Both the position numbers and the translations under genes were made by a program. 64,000 nt of DNA, from contig OZ037923.1 in NCBI GenBank assembly GCA_964035575.1, forward strand, positions 558,001 through 622,000. The letters are read 5' to 3'. This document shows, piece after piece, positions 53,626 through 64,000 of this stretch. A model generated the notes under the pieces. That model was not told the DNA's origin. It searched no databases and worked only from the letters and a program-made list of their open reading frames with translations. The DNA is from Rhynchopus sp. YZ270_cl-10 (Eukaryota; Euglenozoa; Diplonemea; Diplonemida; Diplonemidae). Positions within the stretch are counted from its first letter, which is position 1. Every line of letters begins with the position of its first letter.

Positions 53626-56600
53626 TTAATGCCTCTCGTGCACATCTTGAAAAGAAAACGCCTCATACCCATAGCTCGTACTCCTCGCCGGAGTCGTCAC
53701 CGGCGGCGTCTGCAGCGTCGTCTGCATGCCGTCACTGAGCACACCCCCCATCATTGTGGTCGGCCCTCTCGGGGACGGAGTTGCTGGGTCCACTTCACGC
53801 TGCGCACCGAGCCCTCGGAGGGGCGAAGGGGAGGCGACGGCATTCCACGAGGTATCCTCTTGCACGGGCACACCTGGGGACGGGGAAGAGTAGTCGTGGT
53901 CGGTACCGTAGCCGCCTTCCAGCTCTTTTTCGTCGGCTTCGTCGTCGTGGAGCTCGTCAGAGTCATCTTGCTTGGGCTTTTTCCGCATCAGGAGAAACGC
54001 AAGCACGCATGAGGAACACAACAGCAAGGCACCCAGAATGATCAACAGCCACACCCACCATGGCATCCCATCGTCATCATCATCCCCTGGTGCTGGCGTC
54101 GCCTCTGCCGCACCGTTCACACAATCCGACACCGGTCCGCCTGATTGAGCGTGACCGCTATCCCTGCATTCACAGGACCATTCGTCTGGCAACGAAGCGT
54201 CTGGGATGATGCAGCGCTGTCCCACATTAGTGCACTGCCTGAAGCGGGCAACGCAAAGCCCTGAATAAGGCTGGCAAGACCAATCCCCGAGGCTGCTGCT
54301 TGCGTTGTTGCCGTCGACGCAGTCCTCACCTTGCGCGTAGCAGGTCTCTCCTTGCGCAGTGCATTCATCAAATTCACAGACTGCCGGGGTCTGCTTGCCT
54401 GGGGTGCCTGAAGAGGGCGGGTTACAACGGCACTCCCAATCGCCGGTTATGGTGGTGTTTGCGTCGAAGCAGACCTGGCCAATGGAGGCGCAGACGTTTG
54501 AAATGGCGGGGTCTGCACAGTCGCCTGAGTAGGTGCAGGTAGCGACACCTTCAAACTGTTCGCCGACAGCGTTGCCCAGGCATGCGCACTTCCAGGAGCC
54601 TGCCGTGGCGATGCATTGTTGGCCGACCGCGTCGCAGAGCTCGCCGTTCAAATCGCATTCGTCTGTTGTGCAGGTGGCGACGGCGGCGGTGGTGGGGGTG
54701 CCTTTCATAGGGGGCAGGCAGCTGCAGTTGAAGGTCGCTTCGAATGCCAGGCAGGACTGGCCAGCGCCGCTGCAGACACCGGTGTTGCAGATGTCTTTGG
54801 GAATGCAGCGGGCGGGTTGGGCGACGCCGGCGGACCCGGTGGTTTCGCCAACGCATTCGCAGACCCAGTCGCTGTGTGTGGATTTGTCTTTGTCGAAGCA
54901 GGTTTGTCCGACCGAAGAGCAGGTGTCCCCGTAGAGGTCGCATTCGTCCAGAACACAGCTGGTTGCGGAGAGCTGCACGGTGGGGCCCATCGTGGGGGGG
55001 AGGCAGGCGCAGCCCCAGCTGCCGGCGTTGTTTGGGAGCTGGTCGACGCAGATCTGGCCGAGGGCGGTGCAGGTGGCGGCGTTGTCGACGCATTCACCTA
55101 CCTCGACACAGGTGGCCTCCTGGGCGATGGCGAACCCTGTGGCAGGGGCCACGCAGTTGCATTGCCAGTCGCCGAGGTTGACCCCGTCGGTGCAGAGCTG
55201 GCCGACCGCAGAGCAGACTGCGCTGTACAAAGCGCATTCGTCGAGGACGCAGGACGCAGGCTGGAGGAGCTGGGCGGTGCCAGCCTCGGGGTAGGGGCAG
55301 GCGCAGGAGAAGTTGCCATTAGCGCTGCCGTCGGTGTCGATGCAGACCTGGCCTTCGCCGGTGCATATGGTGCTGGATGTCGCGCAGTCCTGGAGGAAGA
55401 TGCACGTCGCAGGGCTCCCGGTGACAGGGGAGGTGGAGGAGGCGGCAGAGTAGCTCCCCTGGCAGGCGCAGGCCCAGTCGTTGAGGGAGGTGATGGACTT
55501 CATAGGGTCGGTGCAGGTCTGGCCGTTGTCGAGGCAGACTTTGCCGTCGGCAGCGCATTCGTCGAAGATGCATTCAGCAGCCTGCAGGGTGGTGGCAGAG
55601 CCGGTGGAGGGGGAGGGGCAGATGCACTGCCAGTTGTTCAGCGCAGTGGTGTCGGGGTCGGAGCAGCCCTGTCCCGCCATCTCGCAGGTGTTATGGTTGA
55701 GAGCACACTCGCCGGTGTAGATGCAGTAGGCGCGCGAGGCGATGCCCGAGCCCACACCGTCGCCGATGCAGCGGCATTCCCAGTCGCCGGAGATGGCGGT
55801 GTCGGGGTCGACGCAGATCTGGCCTGATGCAAGGCAGACCTGCTTGTTGGCCTCGCATTCGTCAAGAGGCTGGCAGGTTGCAAGACGGCCAGAGGTGGTG
55901 CCGGTCAAGGGTGGTGGGCAGGAGCAGGCAAAGCCGGCACCTTGGTTGACGCAGATCTGGTTGACGCAGGTGTCGCGGCTGGCGGGCACTGCGCATGCGT
56001 CGGTGAAGACGCACGACGCCACCGCCATGAGGGCAGAGTTCGTCCCAGCAGAGGGCGGGCAGCGGCACTCCCAGTTGCTCCCACTCACGGGGCTTGGGTC
56101 GCTGCAGTACTGCCCCGCAGCTGTGCACACAGCAGCGTTGTTTGCATCAGAGCATTCGTCGAAGAAGCACGTCGCCACACCCATGAGCGTGCTCTTCCCT
56201 GAGTAGTCGCCTGTGCACGCACAGTACCAGTCGCCTGTGTTCGTGACGTCAGGGTCGTAGCACTTCTGTCCCTGGTCCTGGCAGGTGACGCCGTTCGCAA
56301 CGCATTCGCCAACGTCGCCGCAGATGTCGATGGCAGGCATCGCAGTGAACGGCGTCGTGGGTACGGGGTAGTCCGACATCTGCTCGTGGAGCACGTTCAG
56401 GTGGCCCTCGGCAGACACGCCGTAGAGCACCCACTGCACGCAGTCGTTCGCCTGCGTGCCCGCTGTGGTGTACGAGAACTGGCAGATCTTGTTCTTCCCG
56501 TCGAAGGAGAGCAGGAGCCCACCCATGTTCCCGTCCTGCCACACTGTGCTCGAGATGCCGTCGACCGCGAACGCCGGCGGCATCGTGGAGAGGCTCGCGC

Positions 56601-58724
56601 AGGCGTTGTCCTTCGAGGGTGTGCACGACGCAGTCATCGTCTGGAACGGGATCGGTGTCACCACCCCGGTCGAGTCGTCGCGCTTCCAAAACGTCATCTC
56701 CGCGAGCGCAACGTTCAGGTTCGTGCTGTTCCCCTGGGTGCCCCGCGTCTTCAGGCATTTGAACAGCACACCCTTGTCGCCCTGCTCTGTGGGCGTCGCT
56801 GACACTGTTGTGGTGACAGTCTCGGACTGCGAGGCTGTCTCGGTCGGCGACACTGTGATGGACACTGTCGGTGTGTACGACGCCGACACCGTCGCTGTGG
56901 GAAGGGTGAACGTCGTTGATGCGGTCACTGTCGGTGTGGGCAGCGTCAATGTGGTCGAGAAGGTGGCTGTGGCTGTGGGCAGTGTCAGTGTCGTAGAGAA
57001 CGTCGTCGTGGGCGTGTCCGTCGACGTTGGCGTCACAGTCAGCGATGCCGTCGGTGTGCCAGTGTCCGTCACCGTAAACGTCTCTGACAGAGAGGCCGTG
57101 CGTGTCTGCGACGGTGTGGGCGTCTTCGAGATCGACCTCGACCGTGTGATAGAAAACGTAGGTGTACGCGAGCGTGTGGCCGTCAACGACGTCGAGAACG
57201 ATGGCGTCAACGAAAAGGTTGGTGTCAGCGAGTCCGTCGCTGTTTAAGAGAAAAATGTAGGTTACGTGAGGGGGACCCTTTCTTGAAAACACAAAAAGTT
57301 AAATGGGTCATACCAGTCAAAGTGAACGACGCTGTCGGCGTCAACGAGAACGTAGGCGTCAAAGAGGACGTCTGCGATGGTGTGATCGACAATGTTGGCG
57401 ACACTGTCGCAGTCGGCGTCAGTGAAAACGTTGGCGTCAACGAGAACGTAGGCGACGGCGTCAAAGAGAACGTGGGCGTAACGGAGACAGTCAGTGTAGG
57501 CGATACCGTCATGGTTGGCGTCAACGAAAAGGTAGCCGTCGGCGTTGTGGTGAACGTCGGTGTCGTGGTGAACGTGGGCGTCAAAGAGAACGTGGGAGTC
57601 ACGGAGACGGTCAGTGTCGGGGACACTGTCATTGTCGGTGTCAACGAAAAGGTAGGCGTCAGTGAGAACGTCTGTGTCGGTGTCGTAGTGAACGTGGGTG
57701 TCAGCGAAAACGTGGGCGACACAGTGATCGTCTGCGTAGGTGTGAAACTGATCGTCGGCGTCGTTGTGAACGTTGGTGTCAAACTGAACGTCGCTGTCGG
57801 TGTCGTCGTGAACGTGGGTGTCGGGGACACTGTCAGTGTCGGCGACACCGTCATGGTTGGTGTTGTTGTGAAGGTCGGCGTCAACGAAAACGTTGCTGTC
57901 GGCGTTGTGGTGAACGTCGGAGTCAAACTGAACGTCAGCGTTGGCGACACTGTCATCGTTGGTGTTGTCGTGACTGTTGGTGTGATTGTCACTGTTGGTG
58001 TCGTTGTGAACGTCGGTGTCACAGTAAACGTCGCTGTCGGCGTTGTCGTGAACGTGGGCGTTGGGGACACTGTGAACGTCGGCGTCTGTGTCAAGGACAC
58101 AGTGTTTGTCTGAGTCGGTGTCACTGTCTCGGTCAGCGTTGGCGACACTGTGGGCGTTGATGTGAGGGTCATCGTCGGCGACGTTGTGAACGTCATAGTG
58201 GGTGTTGTCGTGTACGTCGGTGTGCTTGTCAAGGTGTACGTCGGTGTTGCCGACGCCGTGAAGGTGCTGGTCGCTGTTTTGGTGTAGGTCAACGTTGGCG
58301 ACACGGACGTTGTGAGTGAGGGTGTCACCGAGAAGGTCATCGACGGCGTTGCTGTCATTGTTGCCGTTGGCGACGCTGTGAGCGTATACGTGGGTGACGG
58401 GCTGATGGTGAACGTCGGTGACAGACTGGTCGTAAACGTTGGCGACGAGGTAATGGTGAACGTCGGCGATATGCTGGTCGTGAACGTTGGTGACGAGGTG
58501 ATAGTGAACGTAGGTGACGGGCTGATGGTAAACGTTGGCGACAAACTGGCCGTGAACGTCGGCGACAGCGATGCTGATAGTGTAGGCGAGAGAGATGCTG
58601 AGAGGGACGCACTGTGCGTGTACGACAGCGACAGCGACAGCGACAGCGTTGCTGTTGCGGTGTCCTGCGCAAGCGCGTGGGAGAGGAGCAGCGCCACCAC
58701 CGCGTAGCAGCTTCTTCTTGCCAT
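53626..58724 (-). CDS. Giant stalked EGF-repeat surface protein
   Basis: Exon 1 58724-57314, intron 57313-57240 (phase 1), exon 2 57239-53626; 1,674 residues if exon 2 runs to its stop. Signal peptide MARRSCYAVVALLLSHALAQ. About 600 residues of Ser/Thr-Pro repeats (TPTFSLTPTFTTTPT type) form a stalk. About 15 EGF-like modules follow with the pattern C-x-x-x-GQ-x-C-x-D...W-x-C-x-C. Then come one helix (WWVWLLIILGALLLCSSCVL) and an acidic cytoplasmic tail. Probable role: surface adhesin or receptor. The start follows the acceptor GCACCACAG by about 45 nt. A donor-like GG|GTATGAGG near 53668 suggests a further intron, in which case the last residues (YEAFSFQDVHERH) are intronic and belong to a family B module. 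Confidence 0.85.
57240..57313 (-). other. Short intron of the EGF-repeat gene
   Basis: Donor GACTG|GTATGACC, acceptor TTCTCTTAAACAG|CG, 74 nt. Joining keeps the Thr/Pro repeat in frame across the junction (FTLT-A-TDSLTPTFSLTP). It contains no dispersed module, so it serves as a reference for an ordinary intron here. Confidence 0.92.
57314..58640 (-). repeat. Coding minisatellite for the Ser/Thr stalk
   Basis: Units of about 24-42 bp encode TPTFSLTP, TPTFTTTP and TPTMTVSP variants. On the plus strand the pattern GTCGGCGTNAACGNGAACGT repeats; its open frame is a shadow of the real gene. Confidence 0.85.
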
Positions 58725-59016
58725 ATTGTTGCCTGAGGACCTCTGCAGGCCTCCCCTCCCTATCTGTGGTGCAAATGTGTTACAAAAAAAAACAAAAACA
58801 AAACAATCAATTGGTGCGGCTGAAAGTGCTTGGACCGGTCATTCTGGAGGGGAGTATGTGATGTGAGGCAAGCAATGCCATCGTCTTCCACCACAAACTT
58901 TCACGCTCCCAGCAAGACCGAAAAAAAAAGCTCATAAATCACACACATTTTTTTTTTCTCTTTACGTTTCATATCTACCTATCACGTTGTTAACCCCCCA
59001 CCCTCACCCCCCCTCA
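58725..59016. other. Intergenic stretch
   Basis: About 290 bp: leader of the EGF-repeat gene with the tract TTTGTTTTTTTTTGTAACAC and acceptor CACCACAG (near 58767), then A/T-rich sequence. No module or gene seen. Confidence 0.6.
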
Positions 59017-59601
59017 TCACCCCCTCACAAACGGCGCACACTCTATCGGCACAACTCTCTCCACCGACGCCACCCCCGGTGTGAACGAGAGCACTGTGAA
59101 GTCTGCACCATCAAAGAACGTCCACCCCACTGGCGTCTCTGTCACTGGGTTGTTATAGTACCTCGCGAAGTACGTGTTGTTGCCCATATACGACTGATTG
59201 TAGACATCAACGGTAATGGTATCACGGACATCACGCCCCAGGTATTTGCTTCCGCTGAGCCAGGTGGGTTTGAGGATGCCGACCCCCGCATCCATCATCC
59301 GGCACGTCCCCTCCCCCGGGGTGTAGTAAAACGTTGTTCCATTCATGTACTCTAAATCCCACAGCACCGCGGTGTCGTTCAGCTGCGGGTACACTATGTT
59401 GTAGTTCCGGCCGTTCACCCAGTCGTAATAGAGTTCTACTCGCGCTAAGGAGCCACTTCTATTTTGCAGGAGAGTGGCGTGAAATTGATGTGGCCATTCC
59501 GGTGGGATAGGGTCGGAAGAGGAGGAGGAGGATGAAGATGAGGACAAAAGGGAAGAAGACACAACCCCCACCGCAAGCGCAACCGACACCACACGAAGCA
59601 T
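59017..59601 (-). CDS. Small secreted protein, ependymin-like pattern
   Basis: 194 residues: signal peptide, a poly-Ser stretch, then an all-beta-looking domain with LARVELYYDWVNGRNYNIVY, a Cys-containing hairpin (GEGTCRMMD) and a second half PVGWTFFDGADFTVLSFTPG, ending near a Cys. The order of a Y-x-D-x-x-x-R strand, a W-x-x-G-x-x-Y segment and a closing F-x-P-G strand recalls ependymin-related/LolA-like folds. Similarity is by eye only; treat as a secreted protein of unknown function. NGT, NQS, NNT sites are possible glycosylation sites. The start lies just after TTCTCTTATTAAG. Confidence 0.6.
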   Translation of the reverse strand: MLRVVSVALAVGVVSSSLLSSSSSSSSSSDPIPPEWPHQFHATLLQNRSGSLARVELYYDWVNGRNYNIVYPQLNDTAVLWDLEYMNGTTFYYTPGEGTCRMMDAGVGILKPTWLSGSKYLGRDVRDTITVDVYNQSYMGNNTYFARYYNNPVTETPVGWTFFDGADFTVLSFTPGVASVERVVPIECAPFVRG

Positions 59602-62002
59602 TTCCCTCTTAATAAGAGAAGTTCGAAGTATAATGTGTTTTTTGTGCGTAAAGTGTGTAATAAATATTCTGTGGTGATATTTTTTATTACTGCAATACGC
59701 TCCCACCAAGAGGAAACCTCTTGGAGGCCAAAAAAGAGGCGGAGGAAGAGGAAGGAGGAGGTCTGTTGTGATCGTTCATGTTTGAAAAAAAAAAATATAC
59801 CAATTGTTGGTGTGGCGCCTTAACCGATTCCCCGTGGTTCTACCGGTTTACCCCAGTAACCGCTGCCACACCAATTATTGGACCATAAAAGGGATGGGGG
59901 GGGTTTTTTTTTTGAATAGATAACCTTCCAAAAGGCGTGTGCGCTAAAAAAAAATCTCGAGCTTTGCCTTTTTATGAGGGGCCAGAGAGAGAGAGGGAGG
60001 GGGAGAGGGTGTGGGGGTGGGAGGTAAAGACATCGAAGGAAAACAATGTGGAAGGTGAATATGTCTCACGGTGCTTACGCATCTTTTTTTAAAACAGAAG
60101 GAAAAAGGTTGTTTCAGAGACTAACTATTCTACTGAATAGAAGGTATAATAGGGTGCACTAAGTGTACCCAAACAACGAAAAAAGAAAAAAACCAGTCTG
60201 CGTGGCAGCTACACTGACCCAACAGAGTATCAAAAATAAAACAAAAAAAAAAAAAAGAGAAGGAAACGACGGTAAGATTCCCACCGTCCCTACAATCCGT
60301 TGAAAGTGGAAAAAAAACCAAAAAAAAAACCCCCCGTGACGTAACTGGGATAAAAAAAAATTGAGTTTTAAAAAATGTGTGAAGTGCGGCGCAACAGAAA
60401 GAGAGAGCTTTGTAAGATACATACACGCCTCTCGGGCACAGAGATCTTTACCACTGTCGCGCCGGAAACACGCTGAAAACACGCTGGGGTTTTTTTTTTG
60501 AACAGCGAAACATTAGATTCATATACTTTCAGTTCACAGAATTGAAAGCAGTTTTTGAGAGGGTCAAACACATGCACCCCGAGATATAAATACACCCCCC
60601 CTCCCGCACGGGAGCCCTTCCACCCCAGCCCAGACTCAGTCTATGGTGTACTCAACCCTTACCCCTTTAGTCTAATCCAAGAGGCGGACTTTTGACTGAA
60701 TCCGCCCAGACTCGGCCCGAGTCCGCCACGTCCGCCCGAGTTTTGGCAGAATTGAGACGTACCATGATGGGCTTTCAAAGCCTGTCATAGTCCGTCTCAA
60801 TTCAGGGTGGGATCCGGCGGACTATGCAATATGAAGAGCCCTGCCCTTTCCCCCCCGGTCAGGATCCATACGACTCCGTGTGTGATAATAAAAAGTTGCA
60901 TCTGAGTTTTGCTAGTCTCATAAAAGAAAACGAAATCAGAAAAGAAAAAAAAAAAAGTTTTTTTTTTGTCGTTGATCGCAGCATACTTCAGGGTCTCCTC
61001 CCTGGGATCCTTGCAACAGCTGGGGTCATTTTGACAACGGAAGAGGGAGGAGTGGGGTGACGGATATAATAAAAACGAAACGAAATACGTAATTCGTAAA
61101 AAAAAAAAAAAAAAACACAAAGTGCCAAGAGGCTTTTTCATTTCCACTTTTTTCCCGTAGCCAATCACATTTCCCTGTTTTAAAATAAATCGTGGACAAC
61201 AGCGCGCAATAAAAAGTGAAATTGAAGGTGCACCATAGCCCTGGGACACATGCTTCCAGGGGGGGAGGGGAATAAAAAAACGGAAGTGGAAAAGAAAAAA
61301 AGTAGAGTTGAAATACAAAGCCCTCTTGTGAACAGTGTACCTTTGGTACAAATGACCGGCTGTACCGGGGGGTGGACACCCAACCATGCAGTCCCACATC
61401 CATTTCGTGGTTTACATCTGCAAAAAAGGAAGTAAAATTGATAACGTGTAAGACACCTCAAGGCGGATGTAGGCACGTTCTTTATATAACAAAGCCTAGG
61501 AGGGTGTCTGAAATGGTCCAAAATAGAAAAAAGGGGTAAAAAAGTACGGAAAAATGGTAATTATTGATGTGTATCTCCCGACTGACCCACTGTACGATGC
61601 CAGCCCTGGATGAAAGCAAAAAAGAAAAGAAAAGAGAGGTTGAAAAAAAGTTGACTTGAAATACAAAGCCCTCTTGTGAACAGTGTACATGACCGGCTGT
61701 ACCGGAGCTGGACCCCCAGCCACCCATTTCGTGGTTTCATCTGATATGCGCTACTCCCGCTTCCACTCATCAGCCACATGAACGGGAATCATTGCAGACA
61801 CAGTCATGAGTCCTGTTTGATGTAGGGCCCGGTTGGGGGAAAAGTTGCCAAACGTCTCACCACATATCGAGCGGACCTAGGCACTATAAAAAAAAAAAGG
61901 AGAGGTCCGTTTTATGCCCTCTTTTCCGTTGTCTGCCCTCCCATTACCCCCTCCCCGGTCGCCCCCCCTCCCATCCCCCCTCCCAAGTTTCCTCCCCAGT
62001 TT
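59602..62002. other. Gene-free stretch with modules
   Basis: Family H copy 2 at 59655-59731. A hairpin with GGTGTGGCGCC ends lies at 59808-59875. B modules at 60050-60090 and 60412-60450. A GTCCGCC repeat relative at 60672-60824. C modules at 61306-61420 and 61650-61745, both in the extended form with CATTTCGTGGTTT. E-like at 61432-61480, D at 61557-61614. No supported gene. Confidence 0.55.
61306..61745 (-). repeat. Module stack C-E-D-C
   Basis: In transcription order: a C module (61745-61650), a D module (61614-61557), an E-like piece (61480-61432) and a second C module (61420-61306). Both C modules carry the same long upstream part, including GGGTGTCCACC-like and CGGTCAT sequence, so a unit of at least 100 nt is repeated. 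Confidence 0.7.
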
Positions 62003-64000
62003 TTATGAAAAATCGAGCAGTTGATCTAAATATTTATCTCTCAGTTGACTCGTCGGCGCTTTCACCCACATTGGGTCAGAGGAGCTCAAGAACATCCCAA
62101 AGATGCAGTCGCTCTCGGGTTCCTGTTGTGTTGTGTTGTTAAAATAGAAGAAGAAGAAGAAAGATGGGGCCTTGTTTGTGCGCTCAAAGCCGGAAAACAA
62201 AAAGACGAAGAAAAAAAAATGTGTTAAACTGAAGTATGGCTGTTGTGGCTAATTGAGTACTCAAAAGAAACAAAGCTTCTGTCATTTTTTTTTCTCTTCA
62301 ATCCGTTTTTGTTTGCCTGCTATCTTTTAAAGATTCCCTCTCCGATTTCGCTCATCTTCAAATCTTAACCTATTACATACCGTCAAAGGCAGGGGACAGA
62401 CATTCTGCAGATCACACATGGGGAAGGTTATGTCGATTTGAACCCCTTTGACTTCGAACACTTCTGACTCAGGTTTGAACGAGAGCGTGACGTCCTGCCA
62501 TGTGGTGCCGTTCCCTGCGACGATCGCAAGCTTCAACGGGATCGCGTCACTGCGGATGGAAAGAACGGATTCTGTCGTCTTTTGCGAGACATTGTCTGAA
62601 TCCGTCTGGCAGCAGCTGATCGGAATCACCTCGCTTGCTGTCGTAAACTGCACCGCAGGACGCGAGCTGTCCCCTCCACTTTCCTTTTGAAACCGCTCAT
62701 GCAACTCCTTCTCAAACTGTTCCCGCTGCGCGGTCTTGCTTTGCAACGCCTCCCTTTGCTGCTGATGCACGGTCTTCGAATACCGTGCATACAACTCAGA
62801 GTCCTGCAATGCGCCAATCACCCTCTCCTTCTCCGCCTGCGCTATCTGTGGATGCGACGAAACCGCACTCCTAAAGTTCACCACCCCTTCTCTGATGTAC
62901 GGATCCTCCAATATGTCCCTCGTTGACGCACGCTTCTCGGGCTTCTTCTCCAACAGAGACTCCACTATACGGACCATATCCTTGGAGTACAGTGAGCCCG
63001 CCTCTGCCGCAATTGAAAGGTTGTCTTTGGTGATCTTCTCACGTAGGTCGTGCATGTTCTTAGAGGTGAACGGTTTGCGCAGGAACAGCAACTCAAAGAG
63101 AACAACACCCATCGACCAGACGTCCGCTTTTTTAGAATATTTCGAGCCATCCCAAAGCTCCGGAGAAAGGTAACAAGGTGTCCCACAGAAGGTCTGCGCC
63201 ACCTTGTCAGAGATCGTGCGAGCATAGGACTGTGAATACCCGAAGTCACCGATTTTGACGATCCCAGCGGAGGTGAGGAACATATTGGCAGATTTCACGT
63301 CGCGGTGCAGCATGCGTGAGGAGTGGATGAAGTTGATCGCAACGCAGATCTGCAGAAACACGAAGACAGCCTCGTGCTCTTTGAAGTTGTGCGCGGCAGG
63401 GCCCCGGCACACTATCTGCTGCTCGAGGTCGCCCCCCTCGGCGTACTCCATGACAATGAGCAGCGACTGCACCGTGTAACAGTCCATGATGTGCTTGATG
63501 ATGAACGGATGCTGCAACACAGCCATGCATTTGATCTCGGAGAAGGCGTACTTCAGGTCGCGGTTGTCCATGTCCTTTGTGTTCATCACCTTCGCAACGT
63601 ACGTCGTATTGTCGATGCTGTCCGAGACAAGGTACGCAGCACCGTTCGCACCGCGGCCGATCTTCTTGAGCTTCCTGAAGCGCACGTCGGTGTCGGTCTG
63701 TTCACCAAGCCAGCCGTCGATCTTAGTCGACTTCTTGTCGCTCTTCTTGACCTTAGGTTTGGCGGTGCCGCTCTTGAAGTTGCGCCAGTTGCCTTTGTTT
63801 TCAGGCGATTTATCGTCCTTGGTTGCAACCGGGGGTGCTTCGGAAGCTGCGCGTGGCTGGGTGTGCTGAGGGTGTGGCTGCTGATAGGTTTGCTGTTGGA
63901 GTTGTTGTGGGGCGTGCGCGTGGGGAAGGGGAACTGGGCGCTGCTGTTGTTGGAGTTGTTGTGGCTGCTGCTGTTGCTGTTGTTGCTGGAGTTGTTGTGG
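62003..64000 (-). CDS. NEK-type Ser/Thr protein kinase (5' end beyond window)
   Basis: The frame is open to the right edge. Exon 1 (to 62381), intron 62380-62123, exon 2 62122-62003; 579 residues visible. A Gln/Pro-rich N-terminus and a basic segment precede the kinase domain. It has the glycine loop IGRGANGAAYLV, Lys in TYVAKVMN, the catalytic loop LHRDVKSANMFL, DFG, the activation-loop end TFCGTPCYLSPEL and DVWSMGVVLFEL. HRDVKSAN and GTPxYLSPE fit the NEK group. After the domain come a coiled-coil-like stretch (REQFEKELHERFQKE) and a C-terminal tail. All catalytic residues are present, so it should be active. NEK kinases commonly act at basal bodies and flagella; that role is inferred. Confidence 0.9.
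62123..62380 (-). other. Intron of the kinase gene
   Basis: Donor TTGACG|GTATGT, acceptor TTTTAACAACACAACACAACAG|GAA, 258 nt, phase 0. Without splicing the frame stops after 18 more codons; splicing adds 39 residues ending LDQLLDFS. No dispersed module recognised inside. Confidence 0.88.

Noticed and set aside
54616-58113. Several long plus-strand frames opposite the EGF and Ser/Thr-stalk gene
   Set aside because: They are shadows of a GC-rich repeat gene. The minus strand has cysteine-module regularity, a signal peptide and an in-phase intron.

Overview
The window looks like nuclear DNA of a protist. Every convincing host gene between about 7.4 kb and the right edge lies on the minus strand. 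Most coding starts sit a short way downstream of a T- or pyrimidine-rich tract ending in AG. Introns are spliceosomal: donor usually GTATG or GTATT, a T-rich 3' tract, acceptor CAG/TAG. Ten introns keep the reading frame exactly. One-strand gene files with splice acceptors next to start codons suggest polycistronic transcription with spliced-leader trans-splicing, as in Euglenozoa (for example diplonemids). That placement is an inference; no spliced-leader gene, rRNA or tRNA was found.

Layout. 0-6 kb is a pile-up of DNA transposons: a foldback element, two 1,406-bp TIR elements head to head that carry a decayed histone-fold-like ORF, and a TIR element holding hAT-like transposase remains with a second TIR sequence inside it. 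About 6.9-21.8 kb is a tandem array of five copies of one gene for a four-helix membrane protein, each with a 52- or 57-nt intron. Its spacers carry MITEs whose empty sites can be read in sister spacers. A diverged single-copy paralogue lies at 25.9-27.5 kb. 22-36.5 kb also holds a zinc-finger-like protein, a WD40 protein with an N-terminal acylation motif, a methyltransferase-like protein and a ubiquitin-like/ankyrin/membrane protein. 36.5-43.3 kb is gene-poor and rich in foldback elements, including a mariner-like element with an N-terminal transposase fragment. 43.4-47.2 kb is one two-exon gene: signal peptide, Pro/Thr stalk, multi-pass membrane domain. 53.6-58.7 kb is a two-exon giant surface protein: signal peptide, Ser/Thr-Pro stalk, about 15 EGF-like repeats, one membrane helix. 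A small secreted protein follows at 59.0-59.6 kb, and a NEK-type kinase runs off the right edge.

The most interesting signal is a superfamily of short dispersed modules between about 22 and 62 kb (families A-F here). Nearly all point in the direction of gene transcription. They share a CGAGAGG-like core, start with GT immediately after an AG, and are followed by a T-tract. Several lie inside introns proven by reading-frame continuity. They look like introner-type elements, stacked head to tail so that the junctions read AG|GT, as nested intron insertions or recursive splice sites would.

Functionally, the window is rich in predicted surface and secreted proteins (the four-helix family, two stalked membrane proteins, one small secreted protein) with a few intracellular signalling proteins (kinase, WD40, methyltransferase). 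Nothing ties them into one pathway.
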